Assembly (NCBI RefSeq): GCF_009602465.1
Contig: NZ_WBKP01000018.1
Location: 1-62,102 of the forward strand
Source: Cumulibacter manganitolerans
Lineage (GTDB): Bacteria > Actinomycetota > Actinomycetes > Mycobacteriales > Antricoccaceae
Length of the DNA stretch: 62,102 bases
Reading direction: 5' to 3'
The stretch's first letter is position 1, and every line of letters starts with the position of its first letter. The position numbers and the translations under genes are program-made. This document shows, piece after piece, positions 51,918 to 60,783 of the stretch. The notes below the pieces were generated by a model. The model was not told where the DNA came from and searched no databases. It was given only the letters and a program-made list of their open reading frames with translations.

Positions 51918-52892
51918 GTGAAGACCAAGATCACCGAGATGCTCGGCATCCAGTACCCGATCGTCCAGGGCGGAATGCACTACGTCGGGTTCGCCGAGCT
52001 CGCGTCCGCCGTGTCCAACGCGGGAGGGCTCGGCACGATCACCGCGCTCACCCAGAAGAGCGCCGGCGACCTGGCGAACGAGATCGCGAAGTGCAAGGAC
52101 ATGACCGACAAGCCGTTCGCGGTCAACCTGACCTTCCTGCCGACCCTCAACCCGCCGGACTACCCGGCCTACGTGCAGGCCGTCATCGACGGCGGCGTGA
52201 AGATCGTCGAGACCGCGGGCAACAACCCGGCGAAGTGGCTGCCGATCCTGAAGGACAACGGCATCAAGGTCATCCACAAGTGCACCACCGTGCGTCACTC
52301 GCTCAAGGCCCAGGAGATCGGCTGCGACGCGGTGAGCGTCGACGGGTTCGAGTGCGGCGGCCACCCGGGTGAGGACGACATCCCGAACATGATCCTGCTG
52401 CCGCGCGCGCAGGACCAGCTGGAGATCCCGTTCATCGCCTCCGGCGGCCAGGCGGACGGCCGCTCGCTCGCCGCGTCGCTGGCGATGGGCGCCGACGGCA
52501 TCAACATGGGCACCCGCTTCATGGCGACCAAGGAAGCGCCGATCCACGACAACGTCAAGCAGGCGCTGGTGCAGGCCACCGAGCTCGACACGCGGCTGGT
52601 CATGCGACCGCTGCGCAACACCGAGCGCGTCCTGCGCAACGACGCGGTGGATCGCCTGCTGCAGAAGGAAGGCGAGCTCGGCAAGGACATCACCTTCGAG
52701 GACATCGCGCCCGAGGTGGCCGGGGTGTACCCGAAGGTCATGATCGAGGGCGACATGGACGCCGGCGCCTGGTCGTGCGGCATGGTCGCGGGCCTGATCT
52801 ACGACATCCCCACCGTCAAGGAGCTCATCGACCGGACGGTCGCGCAGGCCCGTGAGATCACCACGCAGCGCCTCGCCGCGATGTTCGCCTGA
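51918..52892 (+). CDS. Nitronate monooxygenase/NAD(P)H flavin oxidoreductase family
   Basis: 324 residues. YPIVQGGMHYVGFAELASAVSNAGGLGTITAL is the FMN-binding start of the 2-nitropropane-dioxygenase-like barrel; GCDAVSVDGFECGGHPGEDDI carries the class I-type GGHxG motif with the active-site His; FIASGGQADGRSLAASLAMGADGINMGTRFMAT is the phosphate-binding end. GTG follows CAAGGAG. First gene of a rightward operon with a quinone-reductase-like gene and a nitroreductase (gaps 15 and 6 bases). Confidence 0.92.
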   Translation: MKTKITEMLGIQYPIVQGGMHYVGFAELASAVSNAGGLGTITALTQKSAGDLANEIAKCKDMTDKPFAVNLTFLPTLNPPDYPAYVQAVIDGGVKIVETAGNNPAKWLPILKDNGIKVIHKCTTVRHSLKAQEIGCDAVSVDGFECGGHPGEDDIPNMILLPRAQDQLEIPFIASGGQADGRSLAASLAMGADGINMGTRFMATKEAPIHDNVKQALVQATELDTRLVMRPLRNTERVLRNDAVDRLLQKEGELGKDITFEDIAPEVAGVYPKVMIEGDMDAGAWSCGMVAGLIYDIPTVKELIDRTVAQAREITTQRLAAMFA

Positions 52893-52907
52893 GCCGAGGA
52901 GAGCACC

Positions 52908-53900
52908 GTGCGCGCCCTCGTTGTCGGTGAGTACGCACCGCTGGATCGCCTTGAGATCAGCGATGCACCGGTTCCCGAGCCGGGTGAGGGCGAGGTGCTG
53001 ATCCGGGTGGCCGCCGTCGGTCTCGGGTTCGTCGACGGGCTGAAGGTGCAAGGCAAGTACCAGACGAAGGATCCGCTGCCGTTCGTGCCCGGCTCGGAGA
53101 TCGCCGGCGTCGTCGAGGCAGTCGGTCCCGGCGCGGGGCTGCGGACGGGCGATCGGGTGACCGCCAACGTGTCGCGCGGCGGCCTCGCCGAGTACGCCGT
53201 CGCCCCGGCGGCGGCGACGGAGGTGCTGCCCGACGCCGTGTCGTTCGCCGTGGCGGCGGCCGTCCGGGTCAACTACCTGACGGCGCTCTTCGCGCTGCGG
53301 CACCGCGCGGAGGCGCGCCCGGGCGAGACGCTGCTCGTCCTGGGGGCCGCCGGCGGCACCGGCACCGCGGCGATCGCGGTCGGCCGGTTGCTCGGGCTGC
53401 GGGTGCTCGCCGGCGCCTCGACGGAGGACAAGCGGCAGTACGCCGTCCGGGCCGGTGCGGACGAGGCCGTCGACACCGCCGATCCCGGCTGGCGGGCCGC
53501 GCTGAAGGAACGCGGGCTGGACGTCGACGTCATCTTCGACCCGGTCGGCGGCGCGCTCGGTGAGGAGGCGTTCCGGGCGCTCGCCTGGCGCGGCCGGCAT
53601 CTGGTGATCGGCTTCGCGTCGGGAGACATCCCGTCCGCCCGGTACAACATCGCGCTGCTGAAGGGCGCCTCGCTGGTCGGTGTGGACATCGCGCAGGTGC
53701 AGCGCCGCGAGCCGGAGACCTGGCAGCAGATGAACGCGCAGATCGCGACCTGGCTGGCGTCGGGCGAGCTGAACCCGGCCATCGACGACCTGGTCGACCT
53801 GGACGACGTCGGCGAGGCCTTCCGCCGGATGGCCGAGCGGCGCGCGGTCGGCAAGGTCGTCGTCCGGGTGGCCGACATCGACGCTACACACCGAAAGTAG
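52908..53900 (+). CDS. NADPH:quinone oxidoreductase-like MDR protein
   Basis: 330 residues. Zinc-free medium-chain reductase: VVGEYAPLDRLEISDAPVPEPGEGEVLIRV, FVPGSEIAGVVEAVGPGA, nucleotide loop VLGAAGGTGTAAIAVGRLLG, and DVIFDPVGGALGEEAFRALAWRGRHLVIGFASG. It lacks the zinc-ligand cysteines, as in QOR/enoyl-thioester reductases. It probably reduces a quinone or enoyl-CoA with NADPH. GTG start; middle gene of the NMO-MDR-nitroreductase operon. Confidence 0.9.
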   Translation: MRALVVGEYAPLDRLEISDAPVPEPGEGEVLIRVAAVGLGFVDGLKVQGKYQTKDPLPFVPGSEIAGVVEAVGPGAGLRTGDRVTANVSRGGLAEYAVAPAAATEVLPDAVSFAVAAAVRVNYLTALFALRHRAEARPGETLLVLGAAGGTGTAAIAVGRLLGLRVLAGASTEDKRQYAVRAGADEAVDTADPGWRAALKERGLDVDVIFDPVGGALGEEAFRALAWRGRHLVIGFASGDIPSARYNIALLKGASLVGVDIAQVQRREPETWQQMNAQIATWLASGELNPAIDDLVDLDDVGEAFRRMAERRAVGKVVVRVADIDATHRK

Positions 53901-53906
53901 GAGCAC

Positions 53907-54593
53907 ATGGGAATGTCGGTATCCGAGGCCGTCGCGGCCCGCAAGTCGGTCCGCGCGTTCACCTCGCAGCAGGTCGACCCGGCCGACCTCCGCCGGCTGC
54001 TGGTCGACGCCGCGCAGGCGGCGTCCGGCGGCAACGTGCAGCCGTGGCGGCTGTGGGTGCTGACCGGCGAGGTGCTGGAGACCTTCCGGGCGAAGGTGCG
54101 CGGGCTGCGCGAGGAGTTCCCGATGGGCCAGGAGCCCGAGTACGACGTGTACCCGCCCGACCTGTGGGAGCCCTACCGCTCGCGCCGCTTCAAGAACGGG
54201 CAGGACCTGTACGCCGCCATCGGCATCCCGCGGGAGGACAAGGCCGGCCGGCGGGCCCAGTTCGGCAACAACTTCGACTTCTTCGGCGCACCGGCGGCGG
54301 TGCTGGTCGGCATCGACCGGCGGATGGGTCCGCCGCAGTGGTCCGACGTCGGCATGTACCTGCAGAACGTGATGCTGCTGGCCGTGGAGCGCGGCCTGGC
54401 GACCTGCCCCCAGGAGACCTGGACCAGCTGGCACAAGGTCGTCTACGAGACGCTCGACATCCCCGAGGACGTCATGCTGTTCTGCGGTCTGGCGATCGGC
54501 TACGAGGACCTCGAGCACCCGATCAACACCTGGCGCTCCGACCGCGCCGATCCGAGCGAGTGGATCGACGACGCGACGCTGCGCGCCCAGTAG
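53907..54593 (+). CDS. Nitroreductase family flavoprotein
   Basis: 228 residues. SVSEAVAARKSVRAFTSQQVDPADLRRLLVDAAQAASGGNVQPWRL is the FMN-phosphate start of the nitroreductase fold; NVMLLAVERGLATCPQETWTSW and LFCGLAIGYEDLEHPIN complete it. Reduces nitro or quinone-type substrates with NAD(P)H. Last gene of the flavin-enzyme operon. A second family member on the opposite strand (55032) lies beyond the repeat gap, converging on it. Confidence 0.9.
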   Translation: MGMSVSEAVAARKSVRAFTSQQVDPADLRRLLVDAAQAASGGNVQPWRLWVLTGEVLETFRAKVRGLREEFPMGQEPEYDVYPPDLWEPYRSRRFKNGQDLYAAIGIPREDKAGRRAQFGNNFDFFGAPAAVLVGIDRRMGPPQWSDVGMYLQNVMLLAVERGLATCPQETWTSWHKVVYETLDIPEDVMLFCGLAIGYEDLEHPINTWRSDRADPSEWIDDATLRAQ

Positions 54594-55031
54594 CATTCCA
54601 CGGTCGTCGAGCGAGGGCGAGGAACGAGCCCGACGTCGAGACGTCGCACCTACACGGTCGTCGAGCGAGGGCGAGGAACGAGCCCGACGTCGAGAGTCGC
54701 ACCTACACGGTCGTCGAGCGAGGGCGAGGAACGAGCCCGACGTCGAGACGTGCCGGCTGTGCGGTGCTCGTGATTCCGGGCGGCTTGCGTCGTCTCGACG
54801 TCGCTGCGCCTATCGGCTCCGCTCGCTCGACGACCGTGAAAGGGGGCGGACGACGGTGACCGGGGCCGCGTCCAACGGTCGTCGCGAGCTCCATGATTAC
54901 TACGGTCGTCGAGCGAGGGCGAGGAACGAGCCCGACGTCGAGAGTCGCACCTACACGGTCGTCGAGCGAGGGCGAGGAATGAGCCCGACGTCGAGACGCC
55001 GCGAGGGTTAAGCGTTGGCGACCGCAGGCTG
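54594..55031. repeat. Gene-free 438-base gap filled with tandem and inverted intergenic repeats
   Basis: Three consecutive 53-54-base units start at 54599, 54653 and 54706, each a 43-45-base palindromic repeat (CACGGTCGTCGAGCGAGGGC...) plus the spacer TCGCACCTA. An inverted 48-base copy is at 54791-54838, then two more rightward copies at about 54902-54943 and 54954-54998. The interior differs from the 50-base form at 24.6 and 44.8 kb, but both ends are shared. No coding sequence seen. Confidence 0.88.
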
Positions 55032-55733
55032 CTAGGCCGAGCGCTCGGCCTCGGCGTCGTCCTCGAAGCCGACCCAAACGACGGCGTCCTCGACCGGCTT
55101 GCGCCGCGACACGACCGCGTTGGCGGGGAACTCGTCGTCGGGGTAGCCCATCGCCACGCAGATCATGATGACCTCGTCGTCGGCGATGCCGGCGTGCTCG
55201 CGGACGACGGGGGACTGCATGATGCCCTGGCTGTTGATGACGCAGCCCAGTCCCTTCGACCAGGCGGCGTTGACCAGCGCGTTGGTCACCGCTCCGCAGT
55301 CGAACGGCGCGATGTCGTTGTCGAGCAGCTCGCGGTCGTAGGTGATGACGACCGACACGGGTGCATCGAACTGCCGGAATCCGCGCAGCACCCAGTCCTG
55401 GCGCGCGTTCTTGTCCTCGCGGGCGATCCCCATGGCCGCGAAGAGCTGCTTGGCGATCTCGATCTGCCGCTCGCGGTGCTCACCCTGGTATGCCTCGGAC
55501 ACGCGGAACTCGCGCGAGTGCGGGACGCCGGCCAGGTTGCGCTCGGTGTTGCCGTGCCGGATCCGGTCGAGCGGCTCGCCGGTGACGATGTAGAAGTGCC
55601 ATGGTTGGGTGTTCAGCGACGACGGCGCGCGCATCGCCATCTCGACGACTTCCTGGATGACCTCGCGCGGCACGGGGTCGGGCTTGTACCCGCGGATGCT
55701 GCGTCGTCCGTGCACGACCTCTGCGTACTCCAT
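55032..55733 (-). CDS. Nitroreductase family flavoprotein
   Basis: 233 residues. YAEVVHGRRSIRGYKPDPVPREVIQEVVEMAMRAPSSLNTQPWHFYIVTG is a textbook nitroreductase N-terminus; NAAWSKGLGCVINSQGIMQSP and VIMICVAMGYPDDEFPAN complete the FMN site, and the variable lid is present (REFRVSEAYQGEHRERQ). It is only distantly similar to the nitroreductase at 53907, so the two are not a recent duplication. ATG start; 79 bases downstream of the VWA gene stop on the same strand. Confidence 0.92.
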   Translation of the reverse strand: MEYAEVVHGRRSIRGYKPDPVPREVIQEVVEMAMRAPSSLNTQPWHFYIVTGEPLDRIRHGNTERNLAGVPHSREFRVSEAYQGEHRERQIEIAKQLFAAMGIAREDKNARQDWVLRGFRQFDAPVSVVITYDRELLDNDIAPFDCGAVTNALVNAAWSKGLGCVINSQGIMQSPVVREHAGIADDEVIMICVAMGYPDDEFPANAVVSRRKPVEDAVVWVGFEDDAEAERSA

Positions 55734-55812
55734 ATGGCTGGCCTCCCGTGAGCGTTCCGTGCGACATTACCGACCCGCGCGCCGAGGCTGCGCGCGCGTC
55801 CGCGCGTTCGGC

Positions 55813-57768
55813 TCAGCGGGTCTTGCGGCGGGCGCGGAGGTAGTCGCTCACGACGTACTCCCCGAGCCGCTCGAGCGACGGCGCGAAGACCCGACCACCG
55901 GCGCGGCGGGCGATCGCGTCCATGAACCGGGCGAGCCCCGGATCGTCGCCGAGGCGGAAGAAGTTGAGCGTCGCGCCGTACCGGCTCAGCGCGTCGACCT
56001 GCGCGACGGTGGCCCGGATGCAGTCCGGGCTCGGCGGGTACTCGAACCACGGATCGCCGCCGAGCAGGTGCGCGGTCGGCTCGCCGTCGGTCACCACCAG
56101 CACGACCGGCTCGGCGCTGGGGAACTTCCGCACGTGCCGCCCGGCCAGCATGAGGGCGTGCTCGAGGTTGGTGCCCTGCACCCACTCGGGCTCGACCTCC
56201 GCCAGCTCGAGCGGGGACAGCGAGCGGGCGGCGAGGTTGAAGCCGATGATCTCCAGCGCGTCGTCGCGGAACCGCGACTCGACCAGGTGCGCCAGCGCCA
56301 GCGCGGTCTGCTTCATCGGCTCCCAGCGCTCCTGCTGCACCATCGAGAAGGACAGGTCGACGCACAGCGCGACCGCGGCCTGGGTGCGGCGTTCGGTCTC
56401 GGCGACGACGAAGTCCTCGGTCCGCAGCAGCCGGTCGTCGTCACCGGCCGCCCTGCGCAGCACGGCGTTGGTGGTCGTGCGGACGGCGTCGATCGGCTGC
56501 TCCAGACCGAAGCGCCACGGCAGGAATGCCCCGGTACGCTCGTCGGCGGCCCCCACGCGCTGGTCGTCGTGGGTGCCCGCATGCCGGGCGTCGAGCTCGG
56601 CGAAGATCCGGCGCAGCGTCGCCTCGCCCAGCTGCCGCAGCGCCTTCGGTGTCAGCCGCAGCCGGTCGCCCTCGCGACGCAGCCAGCCCTGGCGCTGCAG
56701 CTGGTACTCCAGCTCGCGCAGCGCCTCGAGGTCGGCGCGCGCGCCGCTGCCCAGCTGCCGCTCGAGCACCTCGACGTCGATGTCGTCCAGCGTCGAGCCG
56801 TAGTCGTTCGGGGCCAGCTGCTGCTCGAGGGCGTCCAGGTCGGACATCTCGCCGATCAGCCCGGTCGCCTCGCCGTACCCCAGCGGCTCGGTGCCGCTGG
56901 CTCGCACGCCGGGCCGGCGCATCATCCCCGGCCGCAGCGTGGTCAGGTTGTCGCGCAGCTGCGCCATCTCGCTGGCGAGGTCGGCGTCCTGCAGGGCCTG
57001 CTCCATCAGCGCGGCGAGCTCGGCGCGCTGCTCGGGGCTGAGCGAGCGCATCAGCCGCTCGGTCTCGGCCTGGCGTCGCGCGAGCTGCTCGATGAGCTCG
57101 TCGACGTCCTTCGGATCGTCCGGGAAGTACTCGCCGTGATCGCGCATGAACTGCTCGAACTGCTCGGTGGTGTCCTCGCCCTTGGCGTGGTTGGCCAGCA
57201 GCGAGTTCAGGTCGGCCAGCATGTCGCGGATGCTCTGCATCGCGGCGGGATCCGGGTTCTGCAGAGCCTCCTTCAGGCCCGCGAACTGCTGCTGCATGAT
57301 CTCGTTGCGCAGCCCCTCGCTGATCTGCTCGTACAGCTGGCGCGCCTCGTCGGAGTGCCAGGAGTACTCCTTCAGGGCCTGCACGGCGGGCGCGACCGAG
57401 TCGGGGAGCGTGTCCAGCTCGAGCTCGGCGAACCGGGCCTCGTCGCTGGTCTCCGAGGCGAGCTGATCGCGCTCCAGGGCGAGCGCCTGATCGAGCTGCG
57501 CCCGCGCCCGGTCGATCGCGCCGCCGAGGTCGCCGCGCTTGCGCAGCTCCTCACGCCGCCGGCGCAGCCGCTCGCGCAGCTCGTCCAGCCCGGGCCGGTC
57601 GCCCACCCCGCGGCGGAACAGCTCGCGCAGCGCGTCGCGCACGTTGCGGCCGGAGAGCATCTCGCGGCCGACCTGCTCGACCGCCTCCCGGACGTCGTAC
57701 GGCGAGGCGAGCGGGTCGGGACCCTCACGCCAGGCGCCGTAGCGGAAGCGATGCGGACGGCGGGACAT
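55813..57768 (-). CDS. VWA-domain protein, partner of a MoxR-like AAA ATPase
   Basis: 651 residues. A long charged helical region (about 40-300) rich in Arg, Glu and Leu precedes a C-terminal von Willebrand A domain with MIDAS motif CVDLSFSMVQQ and VLVVTDGEPTAHL. Positional and architectural match to mycobacterial Rv0959, next to the chelatase-like Rv0958. Such AAA/VWA pairs remodel or insert metal into target enzymes; the client here is unknown. It begins 2 bases after the ATPase stop, so both form one operon. Confidence 0.9.
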   Translation of the reverse strand: MSRRPHRFRYGAWREGPDPLASPYDVREAVEQVGREMLSGRNVRDALRELFRRGVGDRPGLDELRERLRRRREELRKRGDLGGAIDRARAQLDQALALERDQLASETSDEARFAELELDTLPDSVAPAVQALKEYSWHSDEARQLYEQISEGLRNEIMQQQFAGLKEALQNPDPAAMQSIRDMLADLNSLLANHAKGEDTTEQFEQFMRDHGEYFPDDPKDVDELIEQLARRQAETERLMRSLSPEQRAELAALMEQALQDADLASEMAQLRDNLTTLRPGMMRRPGVRASGTEPLGYGEATGLIGEMSDLDALEQQLAPNDYGSTLDDIDVEVLERQLGSGARADLEALRELEYQLQRQGWLRREGDRLRLTPKALRQLGEATLRRIFAELDARHAGTHDDQRVGAADERTGAFLPWRFGLEQPIDAVRTTTNAVLRRAAGDDDRLLRTEDFVVAETERRTQAAVALCVDLSFSMVQQERWEPMKQTALALAHLVESRFRDDALEIIGFNLAARSLSPLELAEVEPEWVQGTNLEHALMLAGRHVRKFPSAEPVVLVVTDGEPTAHLLGGDPWFEYPPSPDCIRATVAQVDALSRYGATLNFFRLGDDPGLARFMDAIARRAGGRVFAPSLERLGEYVVSDYLRARRKTR

Positions 57769-57770
57769 CT

Positions 57771-59174
57771 TCAGCTGCCGTAGACCGTCGTGCCGTCGAC
57801 CGACTGCTTGGAGATGCGCCGCGTCAGGTACAGGCCCTCGAGCACCAGCTCGATCGCGGCCGCGACTTGCCCGGGAGTCACGTCGTCCTCGCTCACGCCG
57901 AGCCGGCGCAGCACCGTGGAGAGCCCCTCGACCCGGCCGAACTGCTGCAGCAGCGAGGACGCCGGGACCAGTGCGCCGGTCTCGACGGTGGTGTCCTCGT
58001 CGGCGAACAGGTTGGTGAACGGCGACAGGTCGACGCCGGCCAGCCGGTCACGGAACACCGCCGCGGTCGCGTTGCGGCCGAGATGGTCGAGGATCTCGTC
58101 CTCGCGGCCCTCCTCGCCCATCTCGAACTCGAGCTTGCCGCGCAGCGTGCCGAGCACCGCCGGCAGGTCGCCGATGCGCGCGACCGGGTCGTTCTCGTCG
58201 ACGATCGCGCCGCGGCGCAGCGCGGACGCCGCGACGGCCTCCGCGGCGGCGACCGCGAACCGCGCCGACACGCCCGAGCGCTGGTCGATGGCCGGCGACT
58301 CGCGCAGCTGCGAGGTCAGCTCGGCGATGACGCGCAGCAGATGGTCGGGGACGGCGGCCGCGAGCTCGGCCTCCTGGCGGATCAGCGCGACGTCCTGCTC
58401 GACGTCCTCGGGGTAGTGGGTGCGGATCTCGGCGCCGAAGCGGTCCTTCAGCGGCGTGATGATCCGGCCGCGGTTGGTGTAGTCCTCGGGGTTGGCCGAG
58501 GCCACCAGCAGCAGGTCCAGCGGGAGCCGCAGCGCGTACCCGCGGATCTGCACGTCACGCTCCTCGAGGACGTTGAACAGGCCGACCTGGATGCGCTCGG
58601 CGAGGTCGGGCAGCTCGTTGATGCCGAAGATGCCGCGGTTGAACCGGGGCAGCAACCCGTAGTGCACGGTCTGCGGGTCGCCGAGGCGACGGCCCTCGGC
58701 GATCTTCGTCGGATCGACGTCGCCGATCAGGTCGCCCACGCTGGTGTCCGGGGTCGCCAGCTTCTCGCCGTACCGCTCGTCGCGGTGCCACCAGCTCACC
58801 GGCAGGTCGTCGCCGAGCGCGGCGGCCCGCTCGATGCTGCCGCGGGTCACCGGATGGAACGGGTGCTCGTTGATCTCCGAGCCCTCGATGACCGGCGTCC
58901 ACTCGTCGAGCAGGCCGACGAGGGTCCGCATCAACCGGGTCTTGCCCTGGCCGCGCTCGCCCAGCAGCACGAAGTCGTGCCCGGCCAGCACGGCGCGCTC
59001 GACCTCGGGCACCACCGTGTCGTCCATGCCGACCATGCCCGGCAGCGACGGCTCGCCGGCGCGCAGCCGGGCGATGAGGTTCTCGCGCAGCTCCTGCTTG
59101 ACCGTGCGCAGGCGGTGCCCGCTGCCGCGCAGCGCGCCGACGGTCGTGTTCTCGGGTCGCTTCGTGCCTGCCAT
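57771..59174 (-). CDS. Mg-chelatase ChlI/MoxR-like AAA ATPase
   Basis: 467 residues. Walker A GERGQGKTRLMRT, Walker B region GIFGINELPDLAERIQ, sensor 1 LLVASANPEDYTNRGRIITPLKDRFG, typical of magnesium-chelatase I-subunit-like ATPases (Rv0958 type). It works with the downstream VWA protein in an AAA/VWA chaperone-like pair. ATG 59174 (MAGTKRP); a GTG 2 codons earlier is possible. Divergent from the SDR gene at 59278 with 103 bases between starts. Confidence 0.92.
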   Translation of the reverse strand: MAGTKRPENTTVGALRGSGHRLRTVKQELRENLIARLRAGEPSLPGMVGMDDTVVPEVERAVLAGHDFVLLGERGQGKTRLMRTLVGLLDEWTPVIEGSEINEHPFHPVTRGSIERAAALGDDLPVSWWHRDERYGEKLATPDTSVGDLIGDVDPTKIAEGRRLGDPQTVHYGLLPRFNRGIFGINELPDLAERIQVGLFNVLEERDVQIRGYALRLPLDLLLVASANPEDYTNRGRIITPLKDRFGAEIRTHYPEDVEQDVALIRQEAELAAAVPDHLLRVIAELTSQLRESPAIDQRSGVSARFAVAAAEAVAASALRRGAIVDENDPVARIGDLPAVLGTLRGKLEFEMGEEGREDEILDHLGRNATAAVFRDRLAGVDLSPFTNLFADEDTTVETGALVPASSLLQQFGRVEGLSTVLRRLGVSEDDVTPGQVAAAIELVLEGLYLTRRISKQSVDGTTVYGS

Positions 59175-59277
59175 GCCCACGAGAGTATGCCGCGTCTCAC
59201 AGATCGGCCACGGGTTGCCGAACGCCGCCGCGATCGCGATGCTCGACGGGGACTATCCACACGAGAGAGGGCTGAAG

Positions 59278-60150
59278 ATGACCGGAGTTGCCGGACGACG
59301 CATCGTGGTGACCGGAGCGGGTGGCGGCCTCGGCCGCGAGTACGCGAAGCTGCTGGCCAGGGAGGGCGCCAAGGTCGTGATCAACGACCTGGGCGGTGCC
59401 CGCGACGGCTCGGGCGGCGGGTCGGCGATGGCGGACGCCGTCGTCAAGGAGATCCAGGACGAGGGCGGCGAGGCGGTCGCCAACTACGACAGCGTCGCGA
59501 CCGAGGACGGCGGCAAGGCGATCGTGCAGACCTGCATCGACGCCTTCGGCGGCATCGACGGCGTGGTCAGCAACGCCGGCATCCTGCGCGACGTCTCCTA
59601 CGGGAAGATGGACGCCGCCGCGTGGGACGCCGTCCAGCAGGTGCACCTGTACGGCGGGTACTACGTGACGCACGCGGCGTGGCCGCACTTCCGCGAGCAG
59701 AAGTACGGCCGCATCGTGGTCGCCACCTCGACCAGCGGCATCTACGGCAACTTCGGGCAGGCGAACTACGGCGCCGCGAAGCTGGGCCTCGTCGGGCTGA
59801 TCAACACGCTCGCCATCGAGGGTGCGAAGTACAACATCAACGCCAACGCCATGGCGCCGATCGCCGCGACCCGCATGACCGAGGACCTCATGAGCGAGGA
59901 GCGCCTGCAGAGCCTCGCGCCCGAGCACGTCGCGCCGGTCGTCGGCTACCTGATGAGCGACGAGTCCACCGACACCGGCTCGGTGTTCGTCGCCGGCGGC
60001 GGCCTGGTGCAGCGCGTGGCCTACTTCGCCAGCGCGGGCCACACGTTCGACCACGTCGCGACGCTCGCGGACGTAGCGGACAACTGGAGCAAGATCGTGG
60101 ACATGTCCTCCGCCAAGGAGGGCAAGCAGGTCCAGACCAGCCAGTCCTAG
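59278..60150 (+). CDS. Short-chain dehydrogenase (multifunctional-enzyme type 2-like)
   Basis: 290 residues. Cofactor loop VTGAGGGLGREYAKLLAREGAKVVINDLGG with Asp-type NAD preference, SNAGILRD, catalytic Ser in VATSTSGIYG, YGAAK catalytic Tyr/Lys, and the C-terminal RVAYFASAGHTFDHVATLADVADNW typical of the 3-hydroxyacyl-CoA dehydrogenase part of peroxisomal-type MFE2 (HSD17B4-like). Expected role: 3-hydroxyacyl-CoA oxidation. GAGAGAGG precedes ATG 59278. Ends before a strong bidirectional hairpin. Confidence 0.92.
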   Translation: MTGVAGRRIVVTGAGGGLGREYAKLLAREGAKVVINDLGGARDGSGGGSAMADAVVKEIQDEGGEAVANYDSVATEDGGKAIVQTCIDAFGGIDGVVSNAGILRDVSYGKMDAAAWDAVQQVHLYGGYYVTHAAWPHFREQKYGRIVVATSTSGIYGNFGQANYGAAKLGLVGLINTLAIEGAKYNINANAMAPIAATRMTEDLMSEERLQSLAPEHVAPVVGYLMSDESTDTGSVFVAGGGLVQRVAYFASAGHTFDHVATLADVADNWSKIVDMSSAKEGKQVQTSQS

Positions 60151-60169
60151 CCGGAGGTCGGTGAGGAGC

Positions 60170-60221
60170 GACAAGGTGCCTACCTGTGCAGCGTCTGGCG
60201 TGCACAAGTAGGCACCTTGTC
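60170..60221. terminator. Bidirectional hairpin terminator between convergent SDR and padR genes
   Basis: 21-base arms starting GACAAGGTGCCTAC (60170-60190) and ending GTAGGCACCTTGTC (60201-60221), with one mismatch and a 10-base loop. It lies 20 bases after the SDR stop and 31 bases from the padR stop. Confidence 0.8.
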
Positions 60222-60251
60222 AGTCATCGCCGGCCGACAAGCCGAGCGGTG

Positions 60252-60782
60252 TCAGCCGGAGAGGTCGGCCAGCGCCTGCCGGCACCACTCGACCCACGCG
60301 CGCTGGCTCGCGATGCCGGACCGCAGCACCAGCAGCTGCAGCTGGGCGGCGCGGTCGAGGTCGCCGCTGAATTGCTTGGCCTCGATCGCCTCGTACTCGG
60401 CAAGGGTCGCAAGGTGCAGCTGCAGGTGCCGCTCGAGGCCGGGGCGCGGATCGACGTCCCCGAGCGCGGCCGCGGCCCGGATGCGCACCATGAGCGGATC
60501 CCGGGCCTTGCGCGGCTCACCCGGTTCGCCGGCCCACTCGCGCAGCTCGTCGGTGCCTGCGGCGGTAACCGCGAAGACCTTCGGGTTCCCGCGCGCGGGC
60601 GGCTTGTCAGACGTGGCGACACTTACCAGCCCGTCGCCCTCGAGCTTGTCGAGCTCGCGGTAGATCTGCTGGTGGGACGCCGGCCAGAAGTACCCGATGG
60701 AGCGATCGAAGCGCCGCGCGAGCTCGATACCGGTCGAGGACTTCTCGGTCAGCGCCGTCAGGATCGCGAAGCGCAGCGACAC
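60252..60782 (-). CDS. PadR-family transcription regulator
   Basis: 176 residues. Winged helix LRFAILTALTEKSSTGIELARRFDRSIGYFWPASHQQIYRELDKLEGDGLVS followed by the C-terminal Vir/PadR_C helical domain ending WCRQALADLSG. PadR proteins repress genes for aromatic acid, drug or lipid stress and usually their own operon. GTG start one base after the upstream nitronate-monooxygenase stop, so the two share a transcript; an operator-like inverted repeat covers that operon's -35 region. Confidence 0.92.
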   Translation of the reverse strand: MSLRFAILTALTEKSSTGIELARRFDRSIGYFWPASHQQIYRELDKLEGDGLVSVATSDKPPARGNPKVFAVTAAGTDELREWAGEPGEPRKARDPLMVRIRAAAALGDVDPRPGLERHLQLHLATLAEYEAIEAKQFSGDLDRAAQLQLLVLRSGIASQRAWVEWCRQALADLSG

Positions 60783-60783
60783 G

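Noticed and set aside
54599-54750. CRISPR-like array of 53-54-base units
   Set aside because: The spacer TCGCACCTA is the same in each unit, so this is a plain tandem repeat.
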